Source: Stenotrophomonas maltophilia
GTDB lineage: Bacteria > Pseudomonadota > Gammaproteobacteria > Xanthomonadales > Xanthomonadaceae
Direction: 5' to 3'
Length of the DNA stretch: 64,000 nucleotides
NCBI RefSeq assembly: GCF_039555535.1
Contig: NZ_CP154630.1
Span: forward strand, 633,001 to 697,000
The position numbers and the translations under genes were made by a program. A model generated the notes under the pieces. That model was not told the origin of the DNA. It made no database searches and worked only from the letters and a program-made list of their open reading frames with translations. Shown in pieces: positions 7,910 to 20,767 of this stretch (position 1 is the stretch's first letter; every line of letters starts with the position of its first letter).

Positions 7910-8731
7910 CTACGCCAGCCGCAAGGCCAATATACCGCCCACGATGAGTGCCGCTGCCAGCCAGCGCGCACGCGGGATCCGCTCGCGCAGCAGGAACACC
8001 GAGATCAACAGCGCGAACAGGATGGACGATTCGCGCAGCGCTGAGACCATCGCCACCGGGGCCTGGGTCATCGCCCACAACGCCATCGCGTAGGACGCGG
8101 TGGTGCCGACGCCGCCGGCCAGTCCCAGCGGCCAATGCTGGCGCGCATAGTCCAGCACCGCGCCACCGCGGGTGTACAACGCCCAAAGTGGCAGTGGAAT
8201 GCCCGACAGCAGGAACAACCACAGCGTGTAGCTGAGCGCACTGCCGGATTGGCGCGCACCCTGCGCATCGACCAGGGTGTAGGTGGCGATCATCGCCGCG
8301 GTCAGCAGTGGCAGGCGCAGTTGGCCGCCACGTGCACCCAGTGCCATGCACAGGATGCCGGTGCTCACCAGCACCACGCCCAGCCACGCGGCAGGGGGCA
8401 GCTGCTCGCCCAGCAGGGTGCCGGCCAGTGCAACCAGGATCGGCGCGCTGCCACGCATCAGCGGATAGGCCAGGCTCATGTCGACCTGCTGGTAGCAGCG
8501 TGCCACCAGGCCGTAGTAGGTCACCTGCAGCAGCACGGATGCAGCCAGCCAGGGCCAGCTGTGCGCGGCCGGGAACGGCAGGAAGGGCAGGGCGGCCGCC
8601 GACAGCAGTGCGGCGCTGCCGGTCACCAGCACGGTGCCGAGGAGCTTGTCCGGCCCGCGTTTGACGATCGCATTCCAGCTGGCGTGCAGGGCCGCAGCCG
8701 CGAGGACCAGCAGGAAGATGGAAAGAGGCAT
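7910..8731 (-). CDS. EamA-family (DMT superfamily) membrane transporter
   Basis: 273 residues from the ATG at 8731, where the first hydrophobic helix starts (MPLSIFLLVLAAAALHASWN). About ten membrane helices are visible in two repeats, with the family pattern PLMRGSAPILVALAGTLLGE in the first half and SALRESSILFALLISVFLLR in the second. EamA proteins export metabolites such as amino acids; the substrate cannot be deduced. The open frame extends upstream to 8848, but that part runs through a terminator hairpin and repeats and is not protein-like. It has its own gap on both sides and no operon partner. Confidence 0.85.
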   Translation of the reverse strand: MPLSIFLLVLAAAALHASWNAIVKRGPDKLLGTVLVTGSAALLSAAALPFLPFPAAHSWPWLAASVLLQVTYYGLVARCYQQVDMSLAYPLMRGSAPILVALAGTLLGEQLPPAAWLGVVLVSTGILCMALGARGGQLRLPLLTAAMIATYTLVDAQGARQSGSALSYTLWLFLLSGIPLPLWALYTRGGAVLDYARQHWPLGLAGGVGTTASYAMALWAMTQAPVAMVSALRESSILFALLISVFLLRERIPRARWLAAALIVGGILALRLA

Positions 8732-8758
8732 CGGGCGATGATGCCATGCCGGGAAAAT

Positions 8759-8787
8759 GGAAACGCCGGGCATTGCCCGGCGTTTCC
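8759..8787 (-). terminator. Hairpin terminator downstream of valS
   Basis: GGAAACGCCGGGC ATT GCCCGGCGTTTCC, a perfect 13-bp stem, followed on minus by ATTTTCC. The T-run is short, so efficiency is uncertain. Confidence 0.55.
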
Positions 8788-8799
8788 GATTCCGCATCG

Positions 8800-8848
8800 G
8801 TAGATGCCAACCTCTCCCGCCGTGGTAATTGCCAACCTTGGCTGGCAC
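8800..8848 (+). repeat. Degenerate SMAG pair, GTAGATGCCAACC subtype
   Basis: GTAGATGCCAACC at 8800 is a truncated unit; GTAATTGCCAACCTTGGCTG (8825 on) is a nearly complete one with GTAA instead of GTAG. Confidence 0.55.
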
Positions 8849-8865
8849 GCACCAGAGCGCGGCGC

Positions 8866-11694
<2,829 letters not shown>

Positions 11695-11766
11695 GCGGGG
11701 GAACCAGGAGGTAATCGTTGAAGGATCAGGGCGCGGCGGCGGCCCATCAAGGGGGCCGGGGCGCGC

Positions 11767-12192
11767 TTACATGTCGTGCTTGTTCAGGTCGTAACCGGCG
11801 GCCTTGTACTGGCGCCAGCGTTCGCGCAGCGGTTCGCGCGCTTCCGGATCGGCCGGGACCACTTCCAGCACGCGTTCGCACTGGCCCAGCCAGGGCTCAT
11901 CGCGCAGGTTGATCACCAGCGGGCGTGCCGGCGCGCCGGTGCCTGGTACGGCGATCAGCACCAGGGCCTCTTCCTCGTCCATGTCTTCGCCGGCGATCTG
12001 GTGCGGGATGTAGGCATCGTTGTCGAAGGCCCACAGCAGCTCGTCCAGCTCTTCGGCCTGGGCCTGGTCGCGGGCCAGCACCAGGGTGAACAACCCGGCG
12101 TCGTTGGCCTTGCGTGCCAGCTCGCAGACCAGGCGCAGTGGCTCGGTCAGGAAGCGGGGCTTGGCGATCAGGTAGAAGTCGGCGCGGGGCAT
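11767..12192 (-). CDS. holC: DNA polymerase III chi subunit
   Basis: 141 residues, the usual HolC length. It begins MPRADFYLIAKPRFLTEPLR, followed by VCELARKANDAGLFTLVLAR and the conserved core ELDELLWAFDNDAYIPHQIA, all typical of chi. A Rossmann-like fold binds single-stranded-DNA-binding protein and, through psi, ties it to the clamp loader. It lies between pepA and valS as in E. coli. An 82-base gap to pepA contains a GC-rich hairpin (12237-12262). The presumed partner psi is encoded at 6870. The acidic loop GEDMDEEEALV is a normal family feature. Confidence 0.95.
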   Translation of the reverse strand: MPRADFYLIAKPRFLTEPLRLVCELARKANDAGLFTLVLARDQAQAEELDELLWAFDNDAYIPHQIAGEDMDEEEALVLIAVPGTGAPARPLVINLRDEPWLGQCERVLEVVPADPEAREPLRERWRQYKAAGYDLNKHDM

Positions 12193-12236
12193 GGCAGGGT
12201 CCGGGTCAGGCAGAAGCCCGGTCGTGCCGGGCGAGG

Positions 12237-12262
12237 CCCTGGCCGGCGTGGGCCGGCCAGGG
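12237..12262. other. GC-rich hairpin between pepA and holC
   Basis: CCCTGGCCGG pairs with CCGGCCAGGG around a 6-base loop, in the 82-base gap. No T-run follows on minus, so it looks like a processing or stabilising structure rather than a full terminator. Confidence 0.4.
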
Positions 12263-12274
12263 TCGGGTACGGCA

Positions 12275-13753
12275 TCAGGCGCGGGCGGCCTGGTCCAGCA
12301 GCCACTGGCTCAGCAGGCCGACCGGGCGGCCGGTGGCCATGCCACGCTTGCCTTCATCGCTGGCCACGCCGGCGATGTCCAGGTGCGCCCAGCGTTGGCC
12401 TTCGGCGAAGCGCGACAGGAAGCAGCCAGCGGTGATCGCACCGGCCCAGCGGCCGCCGATGTTGTAGACGTCGGCGAAGGTCGAATCCAGCATCGGCTGG
12501 TACTCGTCCCACAGCGGCAGGCGCCAGGCGCGGTCGAACACGTGCTCGCCGGCAGCCAGCAGCTCGTTGGCCAGGTCGTCGTGCTTGGTCATCAGGCCGG
12601 CGGTCTGGTGGCCGAGGGCGACCATGCAGGCACCGGTCAGGGTGGCGACGTCGACCAGCGCGGCCGGCTCGAAGCGCTGTGCGTAGGTCAGCGCGTCGCA
12701 CAGGATCAGGCGGCCTTCGGCGTCGGTGTTGCCCACTTCGATGGTCTTGCCCGACATCGAGGTGATCACGTCAGATGGACGGTAGGCGTTGCCATCGATC
12801 GCGTTTTCAACGGCCGGCACCACCACGACGAGGTTCAGCGGCAGCTTGGCCTTCACGGCCGCGACGAAGGTGCCGATGACGTTGGCGCCACCGCACATGT
12901 CGTACTTCATCTCCTCGATGCCGCCTTGGGTCTTCAGGTTGACGCCACCGGTATCGAAGGTGATGCCCTTGCCGACCAGCACATAGGGCTTGGCGTCGCC
13001 GCCACCGGTCCACTTCAGCACGACCAGACGCGGACGGTTGGCCGACCCGCGGGCCACGGCCAGCAGCGAGCCCATGCCCAGCGCTTCCATCTGGGTCTCA
13101 TCCAGGATCTCGGCCTCGGCACCGTCGTGCTCGCCGGCAAACTTCACGCCCACTTCGGCCAGGTAGGCCGGGGTGCAGTAGTTCGGTGGCAGGTTGCCCA
13201 GTTCGCGGGCGAACTCGACACCGGCGGCGATGGCCTGGCCTTGGGCCAGGGCCTGGGCGTCGTCACCGGCAATGGCCAGCTGGGCCAGGCCGGCGTCGTC
13301 GGCCTTCTTCTTGCCCAGCGTGGCGGTGTAGCGGTAGGCGGCGTGATCGGCGGCGATCACTGCCTGGCGGATCGCCCAGGCCGCGTCGCGGTCCTTGATG
13401 GCCACTTCGGACAGGGTGAACAGTGCGCTGCGGGTAGCGCCGGCCTTCAGCGCGCGCACGGCGTCGCCAACGGCCTTCAGGTACTGCGGCACGCCGAAGC
13501 GGGCGGCATCGCCCAGGCCGACCACCAGCACGCGCGGGGCGGTCACGCCCGGCAGGTCGTGCAGCAGGGTGGTGGCGCCGGTCTTGCCGGACAGGTCGCC
13601 GCGCTGGGCCAGCGAGGCCAGGCGGCCGCCGCTGGCAGCGTCCAGGGCCTGTGCGGCCGGGGTCAGGGTATGGTCGGCGTAGGCGCCGACCACCAGGCAA
13701 TCGACGGTGGCGGCGGCCGGAGCAACGTGGTTCAGGGTGAATTCGAGGGCCAT
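12275..13753 (-). CDS. pepA: Leucyl (cytosol) aminopeptidase, M17 family
   Basis: 492 residues from the ATG at 13753 ([20 protein letters not shown]). The M17 signature [17 protein letters not shown] is present at about residue 340. The metal and catalytic segments [20 protein letters not shown] (lysine and aspartate ligands) and [13 protein letters not shown] are intact. The N-terminal macro-like domain precedes them. It forms a hexamer with two metal ions per subunit and removes N-terminal residues, leucine preferentially; in E. coli it also binds DNA in Xer recombination at cer sites and regulates carAB. It heads the pepA-holC-valS operon and is divergent from lptF across 104 bases. Confidence 0.97.
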   Translation of the reverse strand: MALEFTLNHVAPAAATVDCLVVGAYADHTLTPAAQALDAASGGRLASLAQRGDLSGKTGATTLLHDLPGVTAPRVLVVGLGDAARFGVPQYLKAVGDAVRALKAGATRSALFTLSEVAIKDRDAAWAIRQAVIAADHAAYRYTATLGKKKADDAGLAQLAIAGDDAQALAQGQAIAAGVEFARELGNLPPNYCTPAYLAEVGVKFAGEHDGAEAEILDETQMEALGMGSLLAVARGSANRPRLVVLKWTGGGDAKPYVLVGKGITFDTGGVNLKTQGGIEEMKYDMCGGANVIGTFVAAVKAKLPLNLVVVVPAVENAIDGNAYRPSDVITSMSGKTIEVGNTDAEGRLILCDALTYAQRFEPAALVDVATLTGACMVALGHQTAGLMTKHDDLANELLAAGEHVFDRAWRLPLWDEYQPMLDSTFADVYNIGGRWAGAITAGCFLSRFAEGQRWAHLDIAGVASDEGKRGMATGRPVGLLSQWLLDQAARA

Positions 13754-13857
13754 TGAGCAGATTCCATTGGCGAGTCCGTACAATCGCAGGCCGTTTACGC
13801 CCAGACAGTAGACTGGGCGGCACCGCGAACGAACCCCAGAGTTTAAACCACCGCCCC

Positions 13858-14940
13858 ATGCTGAAGCTCGACCGATACCTGCTGGGCGATTTCGTCCAGA
13901 GTTTCCTGGCTACCCTGATCGTCCTGCTGGTCGTCAGCGTAGGCGGCGTGCTGGTGGACATCCTCGGCAACATCGCCGACGGGCGTCTGCCGGCCAAGCT
14001 GCTGTTCTCCCAGCTGGGCCTGCAGTTCATCGCCTACCTGCCGCTGATCCTGCCGCTGGCGCTGATGCTTGGCCTGCTGCTGGCGGTCGCCCGCCTGTAC
14101 CGGGACTCGGAGATGGCGGTCATCACCGCCATTGGCGTGGGCCCCAAGCGCCTGCTGCGGCCGCTGCTGATGCTGGTGGTGCCGGTGGTGCTGCTGGTCG
14201 GCGCCTGCTCGCTGTGGCTGGGCCCGTGGGCCGGCCGGGTGGCCGAGCAGATGATCGTCGAGGCCAACCGCAGCGTGCTGATGGCCGGCCTGGAGCCGGG
14301 CCGCTTCACCCAGCTGCCCAATGGCGGCGTGGTCTACCTGTCCTCGATCTCGCCCGATGGCACCCAGCTGGGCAAGGTGTTCCTGCAGCGGCAGAAGGAT
14401 GACCGGCTGGAGGTGGTGTCGGCCAACGGCGGCCGCATGTTCTTCGAGGGCACCCGCCAGCGCTTCCTGGAGCTGGATGACGGCCACCAGGTGGAAGGTC
14501 CGGTGGCCGGTGCGCTGGACTACCGGTTGGCGACCTTCGCCCGCAACGACGTGGCCCTGCCTGATGGCGCGCAGACCCGCACCGAGGATGACCCGGAACT
14601 GATGCCGACGCTGAAGCTTATCGGTGACGAGCGCCCGCAGGCGCAGGCACAGCTGCACCGTCGCCTGGCACCACCGCTGATCGCGCTGGCGTTCGCCCTG
14701 CTGACCGTGCCGCTGGGCCGCAGCTCGCCGCGCCAGCAGCGCTACGGCCGGATGATGCTGGCCCTGATGGCCTATATGGTCGGTACCAACCTGATGTTCA
14801 TCGGCAGTGGCTGGATTGCCAACGGCAAGATTCCGCCCGCGCTGGGCCTGTGGTGGCTGACTCTGCCGCTGCTGGCGCTGGCGATCTGGATGTATGCCCG
14901 TGATGGCCGCCTGGGCCGCCCGAAGGGAGCCCGCGCATGA
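13858..14940 (+). CDS. lptF: LPS export ABC permease LptF
   Basis: 360 residues from the ATG at 13858 ([20 protein letters not shown]); the upstream open frame overlaps the divergent promoter region. Three N-terminal helices, a periplasmic beta-jellyroll region (about 125-265; [20 protein letters not shown]) and three C-terminal helices give the LptF/LptG layout. [20 protein letters not shown] with [14 protein letters not shown] is the coupling-helix segment that contacts LptB. With LptG and LptB it extracts lipopolysaccharide from the inner membrane and passes it to LptC. Its stop overlaps the lptG start (ATGA). Confidence 0.95.
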   Translation: MLKLDRYLLGDFVQSFLATLIVLLVVSVGGVLVDILGNIADGRLPAKLLFSQLGLQFIAYLPLILPLALMLGLLLAVARLYRDSEMAVITAIGVGPKRLLRPLLMLVVPVVLLVGACSLWLGPWAGRVAEQMIVEANRSVLMAGLEPGRFTQLPNGGVVYLSSISPDGTQLGKVFLQRQKDDRLEVVSANGGRMFFEGTRQRFLELDDGHQVEGPVAGALDYRLATFARNDVALPDGAQTRTEDDPELMPTLKLIGDERPQAQAQLHRRLAPPLIALAFALLTVPLGRSSPRQQRYGRMMLALMAYMVGTNLMFIGSGWIANGKIPPALGLWWLTLPLLALAIWMYARDGRLGRPKGARA

Positions 14941-16043
14941 GGCTGCGCCCGATGCGTTTCGATCTGTACCTGGGCCAGTCGGTGTTCACCACCGTACTGC
15001 TTACCTGGGCGGTGCTGGTCGGCCTGGACGTGGTGATGGCGTTCTCCGGCGAGTTCAAGGACATCGGCAAGAACGGCTACACCCTGGGCCATGCCGCCGC
15101 ATGGGTGCTGTACACGGTGCCCCGCCGCGCCTACACGATGTTCCCCACCGCAGCGGTGATCGGGGCACTGATGGGCCTGGGCCAGCTGGCGGCGACCTCG
15201 GAGCTGACCGCGCTGCGTGCGCTGGGCCTGTCGCGGAAGCGCCTGAGCGTATCGGTGGCCATCGCGCTGTCGTTGCTGACCGCAGTGATGGTGCTCAGCG
15301 CCGAGACATTGGGCCCCTGGGGCCAGGACCGCGCCGATGCGCTGAAGTCCAGCGCCAAATGGGGGCGGGACATTTCCAGCAGCCGCTACTCGGGCCTGTG
15401 GGCGCGCGAAGGCGATACCTTCCTCAGTGCCGTCGCAGGCGAAGAGCAGCTGGTGGGCGACAAGGGCACGCGGCTGATCCTGCGCGACGTGCGCCTGTAC
15501 CGCATTGCCGAGGACGGCCGGATCGCCTCGTTGACCCATGCCGACACCGTCGAGCATGACAAGGACGGCTGGATACTGACCGGGGTGCGCCGCGACACCT
15601 TCGGCGAGCGCTCGGTGACCCGCCAGGAAGTGGCGCGTGAGCCCTGGAATTCGAAGCTGGACCCGGCGGCGCTGGCTACCGGCATCGCCAAGCCACGCAA
15701 TCTCAGCCTGGCGGAACTGAGCACCAGCATCGCCTATCGCGAGCGCAACGGCCTGGATGCGCGCGATTTCGAGGACGTGTACTGGAGCCGCTGGTTCTAC
15801 CCGGTGAACGTGCTGGCGCTGTGCCTGGCGGCGGTGCCGTTCGCGTTCGGCTCGCTGCGTAGTGGTGGCATGGGCAAGCGCCTGTTCCTCGGTATCCTGT
15901 TCGCGCTGGGCTTCTGGCTGCTGCAGCTGTTCTTCGGCCGCATGGCCGGCGCGTTGAAGTTCGATTTCCGCATTGCCTATGCGTTGCCGCCGATCGTGAT
16001 GCTGGCGGTATCGGGATTGCTGTTCCGGCGGAAATCGGGCTGA
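14937..16043 (+). CDS. lptG: LPS export ABC permease LptG
   Basis: 368 residues; ATG at 14937 overlaps the lptF stop by four bases. The N-terminus RFDLYLGQSVFTTVLLTWAV is the typical first helix. The coupling segment is TSELTALRALGLSRKRLSVS. A periplasmic jellyroll (about 140-270) and C-terminal helices (VLALCLAAVPFAFGSLRSGG, then LFFGRMAGALKFDF) follow. Partner of LptF in the LPS extractor. The gene ends just before a SMAG dimer, and no other gene follows on the same strand until xerD. Confidence 0.95.
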   Translation: MRLRPMRFDLYLGQSVFTTVLLTWAVLVGLDVVMAFSGEFKDIGKNGYTLGHAAAWVLYTVPRRAYTMFPTAAVIGALMGLGQLAATSELTALRALGLSRKRLSVSVAIALSLLTAVMVLSAETLGPWGQDRADALKSSAKWGRDISSSRYSGLWAREGDTFLSAVAGEEQLVGDKGTRLILRDVRLYRIAEDGRIASLTHADTVEHDKDGWILTGVRRDTFGERSVTRQEVAREPWNSKLDPAALATGIAKPRNLSLAELSTSIAYRERNGLDARDFEDVYWSRWFYPVNVLALCLAAVPFAFGSLRSGGMGKRLFLGILFALGFWLLQLFFGRMAGALKFDFRIAYALPPIVMLAVSGLLFRRKSG

Positions 16044-16053
16044 TCGTGATTGT

Positions 16054-16123
16054 TGTAGAGCCGAGCCCATGCTCGGCTGCTTTTCGCTCACCGCTCGTCA
16101 GCCGAGCATGGGCTCGGCTCTAC
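16054..16123. repeat. SMAG palindrome dimer
   Basis: GTAGAGCCGAGCCCATGCTC and its inverted partner separated by 20 bases, between the converging lptG and RDD genes. Confidence 0.85.
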
Positions 16124-16133
16124 AGGTCGTGCA

Positions 16134-16625
16134 TCAGCGCTTCGGTATCCGCATCAGGTGGGTGCCGCTGGCGCGGTCGTGCCAGGTCAGTCGCTGGCGG
16201 TCGATCCACGCCCACCAGAATCCCAGGCCGCCCAGCAGCAGTGACAACGTGCCCACGGCGAAACGCAGCCAAAGCTGCGTGCGTCGCAAGGGCGCGCCAT
16301 CGCTCGATTCCAGCTTCAACCGCCACGGCCGCATGCCCAGTGTCTGTCCGCCGCGGCGCCAGCTGGCCGTGGCATACCCCCCCGTGATCAGCCAGCACAC
16401 TGCCCACAGCAGCCACTGCCAGGCGCTGAACGGTGCAATGTTCTCGCGCTGGGCGTGGCCGCTGAAGGTGTAGGCCAGGGTGAACAGGGTGCCGGCCAGC
16501 ATCCACAGCGCCAGCACCGGCAGCGCGTCGTAGACCATCGCCAGCGCACGCCACAGCAGCAAAGCGCGTGGGCGGGGCAGCTCGGTAGCGGCCGCAGGGA
16601 CCGTATCAATGACGGGACGGGACAT
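16134..16625 (-). CDS. RDD-family membrane protein
   Basis: 163 residues from the ATG at 16625 (MSRPVIDTVPAAATELPRPR); the open frame extends far upstream but there overlaps xerD and is not protein-like. Three or four hydrophobic segments are seen: RALAMVYDALPVLALWMLAG (the R..D helix of the family), WQWLLWAVCWLITGGYATA, and LLLGGLGFWWAWIDR. Between them is the conserved GGQTLGMRPWRLKLE and near the end RLTWHDRASGTHLM, both hallmarks of the RDD family. Function is unknown; related proteins are thought to be small transporters. It faces xerD divergently with a 56-base gap. Confidence 0.85.
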   Translation of the reverse strand: MSRPVIDTVPAAATELPRPRALLLWRALAMVYDALPVLALWMLAGTLFTLAYTFSGHAQRENIAPFSAWQWLLWAVCWLITGGYATASWRRGGQTLGMRPWRLKLESSDGAPLRRTQLWLRFAVGTLSLLLGGLGFWWAWIDRQRLTWHDRASGTHLMRIPKR

Positions 16626-16681
16626 GAGCCGAGCATACGCAATGCTGGCCGCATCCGCAGTGGCCCTCGTATCCTGCACGC

Positions 16682-17659
16682 ATGGCTTCTGTTTCCACCC
16701 CCGCCGAACGCCGCCAGCTGGTGCAGCAACTGCCGGAACTGCGCGCCGATGACAGCGTGCGCATCCAGCGTTTCCTCGATGCGATCTGGGCCGAGAACGG
16801 CCTGGCCCGCGCCACCCTCGACAGCTACCGGCGCGACCTGGAAGGGTTGGCACGCTGGATGGACGGGCGCGACGGTGGCCTGGCCGGCATCGAGCGTCCC
16901 GGCCTGTTCGACTACCTGGCCTGGCGCACCCGGCATGGCTGGTCGCCGCGAAGCAATGCCCGCCTGTTGTCGGCGTTGCGCGCGTTCTTTGCCGATGGCG
17001 TGCGCCGGGGCGACCGCAGCGAAGACCCCAGCGCGCTGCTGGACCCACCCAAGCTGCCTCGGCTGCTGCCCAAGGCACTGGCCGAGAGCCAGATCGACGC
17101 GCTCCTGGCAGCACCCGATGTCGACAGCCCGCTGGGCCTGCGCGATCGCGCCATGCTGGAGCTGATGTATGCCGCCGGCCTGCGCGTGAGCGAACTGGTG
17201 CTGCTGCCGGCCACTGCGGTCAACCTGCGCCAGGGCGTGCTGCGGGTCACCGGCAAGGGCAGCAAGGAGCGGCTGGTGCCGCTGGGCGAGGAATCCCAGC
17301 ATTGGCTGGAGCGTTACCTGCAGCAGTCCCGGCCGCAGCTGGTCGGCAAGGGCAGGGTACAGGCCTTGGCGGATGGGCAGACCCCGCTGTTTGTCGAAGC
17401 GACGTTGCATGCGCTGACCCGGCAGGCGTTCTGGCACCTGGTCAAGCGCTACGCGCAGATTGCCGGTATCGACCCGGTGCGGATCAGCCCGCATGGCCTG
17501 CGCCACAGCTTCGCCACCCACCTGCTCAATCGTGGCGCCGATCTGCGTGCGCTGCAGATGCTGCTTGGCCACAGCTCGTTGTCGACCACCCAGATCTACA
17601 CCCTGGTGGCGCGCGAGCACCTGCAGAAACTGCACGCCCGGCATCATCCGCGTGGATGA
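16682..17659 (+). CDS. xerD: Site-specific tyrosine recombinase XerD
   Basis: 325 residues. The N-terminal SAM-like DNA-binding domain ([20 protein letters not shown]) is followed by the catalytic domain. The catalytic residues are all present: R in [13 protein letters not shown] in [14 protein letters not shown] in [15 protein letters not shown] in [13 protein letters not shown], and the nucleophilic tyrosine in that last segment. With XerC it resolves chromosome dimers at dif under FtsK control. The 25-residue N-terminal extension compared with E. coli (298) could mean the true start is at a later codon. dsbC follows 100 bases downstream, an arrangement also seen in enterobacteria. Confidence 0.93.
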   Translation: MASVSTPAERRQLVQQLPELRADDSVRIQRFLDAIWAENGLARATLDSYRRDLEGLARWMDGRDGGLAGIERPGLFDYLAWRTRHGWSPRSNARLLSALRAFFADGVRRGDRSEDPSALLDPPKLPRLLPKALAESQIDALLAAPDVDSPLGLRDRAMLELMYAAGLRVSELVLLPATAVNLRQGVLRVTGKGSKERLVPLGEESQHWLERYLQQSRPQLVGKGRVQALADGQTPLFVEATLHALTRQAFWHLVKRYAQIAGIDPVRISPHGLRHSFATHLLNRGADLRALQMLLGHSSLSTTQIYTLVAREHLQKLHARHHPRG

Positions 17660-17759
17660 GCGGTGGCCTGAACCTTGGCCCCGGGCGGTGCGCGGCGTCG
17701 CGGCCCGGTGCCGGTGGCTGTGTCAGAATCCGAGGTCTTCTTCTGCCGCGGACCGTTCC

Positions 17760-18545
17760 ATGCTCCGATTTGCCATCGCCGCCGTGTTCGGCGCGCTCAG
17801 CCTGACGGCCTGTGCCCAGCCCGCGCCGCCGGCCGCCAAGGCCCCTGCTACCACTGCGGCCAAGGCCAGCCCGGCCGCCAACGCGTCGGCCGACCAGGCC
17901 GTGCGTGCCGCGCTGACCGCGCTCAATCCCGGTTTCCAGGTGGATTACATCGGCGCTGCGCCGTTCCCCGGCTTCCGCGAGGTCGTCGTGTCCGGCCAGT
18001 TGCTGTACGTGTCCGATGATGGCCGCTACCTGTTCCAGTCGCAGCCGTATGACACCCGCGCCAAGGGCCCGGCCAACAGCGAAGGCCTGCTCGGCTACCG
18101 CCGCGATCTGCTGGCCAAGGCCAACCATGGCGACCGCATCGTGTTTGCTGCCCCGAACGCCAAGTACACCATCAGCGTGTTCACCGACATCGAATGCGGT
18201 TACTGCCGCAAGCTGCACCAGGACATCGCCGAGCTCAACCGCAACGGCATCTCCGTCGAGTACCTGGCGTTCCCGCGCATGGGCCTGGGCAGCAAGGACT
18301 ACACCGACATGATCTCGGTCTGGTGTGCGGCTGATCGTCGCCAGGCACTGACCAACGCCAAGCGCGGTGGCAGCGTGCCGGCCAAGAACTGCACCAACCC
18401 GGTAGCGATGCAGTACGCACTGGGCCAGCAGCTGGGCGTGAACGGCACGCCGGCGATCTTCGCCCCCGACGGCACCCAGCTGGGGGGCTACCTGCCGCCG
18501 GCACAGCTGCGTGCGGCGCTGGAAAAGCTGTCGGCCAAGCGCTGA
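17760..18545 (+). CDS. dsbC: Thiol:disulfide interchange protein DsbC-like, predicted lipoprotein
   Basis: 261 residues from the ATG at 17760. The signal peptide ends in a lipobox, SLTAC, so the mature protein should be acylated at Cys18; classical E. coli DsbC is soluble. A DsbC-type dimerisation domain (FPGFREVVVSGQLLYVSDDG) is followed by a thioredoxin fold with active site ECGYC (Cys146, Cys149) and the cis-proline loop GVNGTPAIF. A second cysteine pair (WCAADR and KNCTNP) matches the structural disulfide of DsbC. It isomerises wrong disulfides in the periplasm. The xerD-dsbC order is conserved. A SMAG dimer follows. Confidence 0.9.
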   Translation: MLRFAIAAVFGALSLTACAQPAPPAAKAPATTAAKASPAANASADQAVRAALTALNPGFQVDYIGAAPFPGFREVVVSGQLLYVSDDGRYLFQSQPYDTRAKGPANSEGLLGYRRDLLAKANHGDRIVFAAPNAKYTISVFTDIECGYCRKLHQDIAELNRNGISVEYLAFPRMGLGSKDYTDMISVWCAADRRQALTNAKRGGSVPAKNCTNPVAMQYALGQQLGVNGTPAIFAPDGTQLGGYLPPAQLRAALEKLSAKR

Positions 18546-18563
18546 TCACCGCCGACCTTTTCC

Positions 18564-18623
18564 TGTAGAGCCGAGCCCATGCTCGGCTGCGGAAGCATCA
18601 GCAGAGCATGGGCTCGGCTCTAC
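18564..18623. repeat. SMAG palindrome dimer
   Basis: GTAGAGCCGAGCCCATGCTC and its inverted partner, between the converging dsbC and chitinase genes. Confidence 0.85.
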
Positions 18624-18667
18624 AGGTGGGAAGCCGGGAATGCGTGTCGCATCCCCGGCTTTTCTGC

Positions 18668-20767
18668 TTACTTCAGGCCATCACTGACCGCCTTGGTCAG
18701 CGTGCCCTGCGCATCGTCACCACTGAACTCCCAGACGAACGCACCGCCCAGGCCCTGGGTCTTCACGTAACCCATCTTGCGGGTGATGTTGGCCGGGGTG
18801 TCGAAGCTCCACAGCGTGCTGCCGTTGTAGATCCAGGTGGCACCGGCGGTGTTGTCGGTGTAGCCCGGCCACGCCAGGTTCTTCAGCACCTTCCAGTCCT
18901 CGATGCCGGCCTCGTAGGTACCCGGGGCGGCGCCGGTCGCGGTCTGGTACAGGCCGTTGTTGGCGTTGGCCACGCCGGTCCAGCCACGCCCGTAGTAGCC
19001 GATGCCCAGGTTGAGCTTGGCGGCGGGAACGCCTCGGCTGATGAAGGCCTCGATGGCGTCGTTGCTGTTGTACAGCTTCTGGTCGCCGGTGGACGGATCA
19101 TTCGGCGAATCGAACAGTGCGGACTGGTGATTGGTCTTCGCGTCCCACGCGCCGTGGAAGTCGTAGGTCATCACGTTGATGTAGTCCAGGTACGGGTGGT
19201 ACGCGGCCGGATCGGTGACGCGGATCTTGTCGATGCCCGCACCCACCGCCACCGTCAGCAACAGGCCCGGACGCACTGCATCGAGCTGGCGGCGGAACTC
19301 GGCCATCAGCGCGGTGAAGTTGGCGTTGTCTTCCGGCTTGCCGCACTCGATGCCGCACGCCACCGGGTATTCCCAGTCGATGTCGATGCCGTCGAACACG
19401 CCCAGCGCGGCACCGGCGCCACCGGCACCGTCGGTCACCGGCAGGTTGCCCTTGATGTAGGCATCGATGCACGAGGCGACGAAGGCCTGGCGGTTTTCCG
19501 GGCGTGCCGCGCTGGAGAAGCCGCGCGACCAGGTCCAGCCACCCAGCGAGATCAGCACCTTCATGCCCGGGTACTTGGCCTTGAGCTGCTTGAGCTGGTT
19601 CCAGTTGCCGCGCAGCGGCTGGTCCCAGGTATCAGCGCTGCCGCTGACGCTCTCGGCGGCGCTGAAGGCCTTGGTGTAGTCGGCGAAGGCATCGCCACCG
19701 GCACCACTGTTCGGATCCGACGGCTGGGTGATGCCCACTTCGCAGCGGTTGTTGCGCACGTTGCCGAAGGCGTAGTTGATGTGGGTCAGGCGTGCGGCCG
19801 AACCGCTGCTGTCGATGTTCTTGACCCGGTAGTTGCGGCCGTAGATGCCCCACTGGGTGAAGTAGCCGATGACCCGCTTGCCGGTGGTGCCGCCGTCGCC
19901 GGCCAGCGTGGTGGCGCTGATCTCGGTGCCTTGGGCGGACGCGTTGCCGGCGTTGTCGCGGGCACGCACGCGGTAGCGATAGGTGGTGGATACGGTCAGG
20001 CCACCATCGACATAGCTGGCGCTGGACGGCGAACCGACCAGGCTGCCATTGCGGTACACGTCATAGCCGGCCACGCCGCTGCCACCGGTGTTGTCGGTGG
20101 ACGGGCTCCAGCTGAGCGCGATGCTGTTGGCGGTACGCGTGCCCACCGTCAGCCCACCGGGCACGCTCGGCGCGGTGGTATCCCCACCGGCGGCGTTGAC
20201 GGTGATGGTGATGGTCGACGTGCTGCTGGTGGCGTTGTTGTTGTCGGTGGCCACCGCGCGCAGGGTGTGGCTGCCGGCGCTGGCATTGGCCCAGCTGGCC
20301 GCATACGGCGCACTGGTGGCGATGCCCAGCGAGGCGCCGTCGCGGAAGAACTCGACCTTCGCGACGCTGCCGTCCGGGTCGCTGGCGTTGGCGGTCACGT
20401 TGACCGTGCTGCCGGCGCTGAAGGTGGCGCCGTTGGCCGGCGAGGTCAGGCTGACCACTGGCGGCTGGTTGGTTCCGCTGCCATCGCAGGCACCGAGGTT
20501 GGTGTAGTAGGGCGCGCCGGCCGGATGGTCCGGCGGCGCGTTCCAGATGTCCTGGTTCGCCCGATAGAGGACGCCTCCTTTCTGGAGGGTATCGCCGGCC
20601 CGGTAGATCTTGGCCTGGTCCCACTGGGCCACGCCGGCACAGCTGGCGGCCTGCGCCAGGCCGGGCAGGGCGGCGGTACCGGCGGCCAGGGCAAGCAGCC
20701 AGGCCAGGCGGCGGGGACGACAGCTTCGGGTCGCACGTTCGGCACTGCGCACAATCGGGTCGTACAT
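18668..20767 (-). CDS. chiA: Secreted chitinase: CBM5/12, Ig-like, Fn3 and GH18 domains
   Basis: 699 residues from the ATG at 20767, which has GGAGA at the right distance. A long signal peptide ends near PGLAQA. Domain order: chitin-binding CBM5/12 (about 45-95; CAGVAQWDQAKIYRAGDTLQ), Ig-like repeat (about 105-190; PPVVSLTSPANGATFSAGST), fibronectin type III (about 195-285), then GH18 catalytic domain with the DxxDxDxE motif FDGIDIDWEYP, catalytic Glu466. It hydrolyses chitin outside the cell; export is probably by the type II machine encoded at 35303-45999. The S. maltophilia ChiA I recall has similar length and domains. A candidate NagQ operator lies upstream at 20904-20921, implying induction by N-acetylglucosamine. 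Confidence 0.92.
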   Translation of the reverse strand: MYDPIVRSAERATRSCRPRRLAWLLALAAGTAALPGLAQAASCAGVAQWDQAKIYRAGDTLQKGGVLYRANQDIWNAPPDHPAGAPYYTNLGACDGSGTNQPPVVSLTSPANGATFSAGSTVNVTANASDPDGSVAKVEFFRDGASLGIATSAPYAASWANASAGSHTLRAVATDNNNATSSTSTITITVNAAGGDTTAPSVPGGLTVGTRTANSIALSWSPSTDNTGGSGVAGYDVYRNGSLVGSPSSASYVDGGLTVSTTYRYRVRARDNAGNASAQGTEISATTLAGDGGTTGKRVIGYFTQWGIYGRNYRVKNIDSSGSAARLTHINYAFGNVRNNRCEVGITQPSDPNSGAGGDAFADYTKAFSAAESVSGSADTWDQPLRGNWNQLKQLKAKYPGMKVLISLGGWTWSRGFSSAARPENRQAFVASCIDAYIKGNLPVTDGAGGAGAALGVFDGIDIDWEYPVACGIECGKPEDNANFTALMAEFRRQLDAVRPGLLLTVAVGAGIDKIRVTDPAAYHPYLDYINVMTYDFHGAWDAKTNHQSALFDSPNDPSTGDQKLYNSNDAIEAFISRGVPAAKLNLGIGYYGRGWTGVANANNGLYQTATGAAPGTYEAGIEDWKVLKNLAWPGYTDNTAGATWIYNGSTLWSFDTPANITRKMGYVKTQGLGGAFVWEFSGDDAQGTLTKAVSDGLK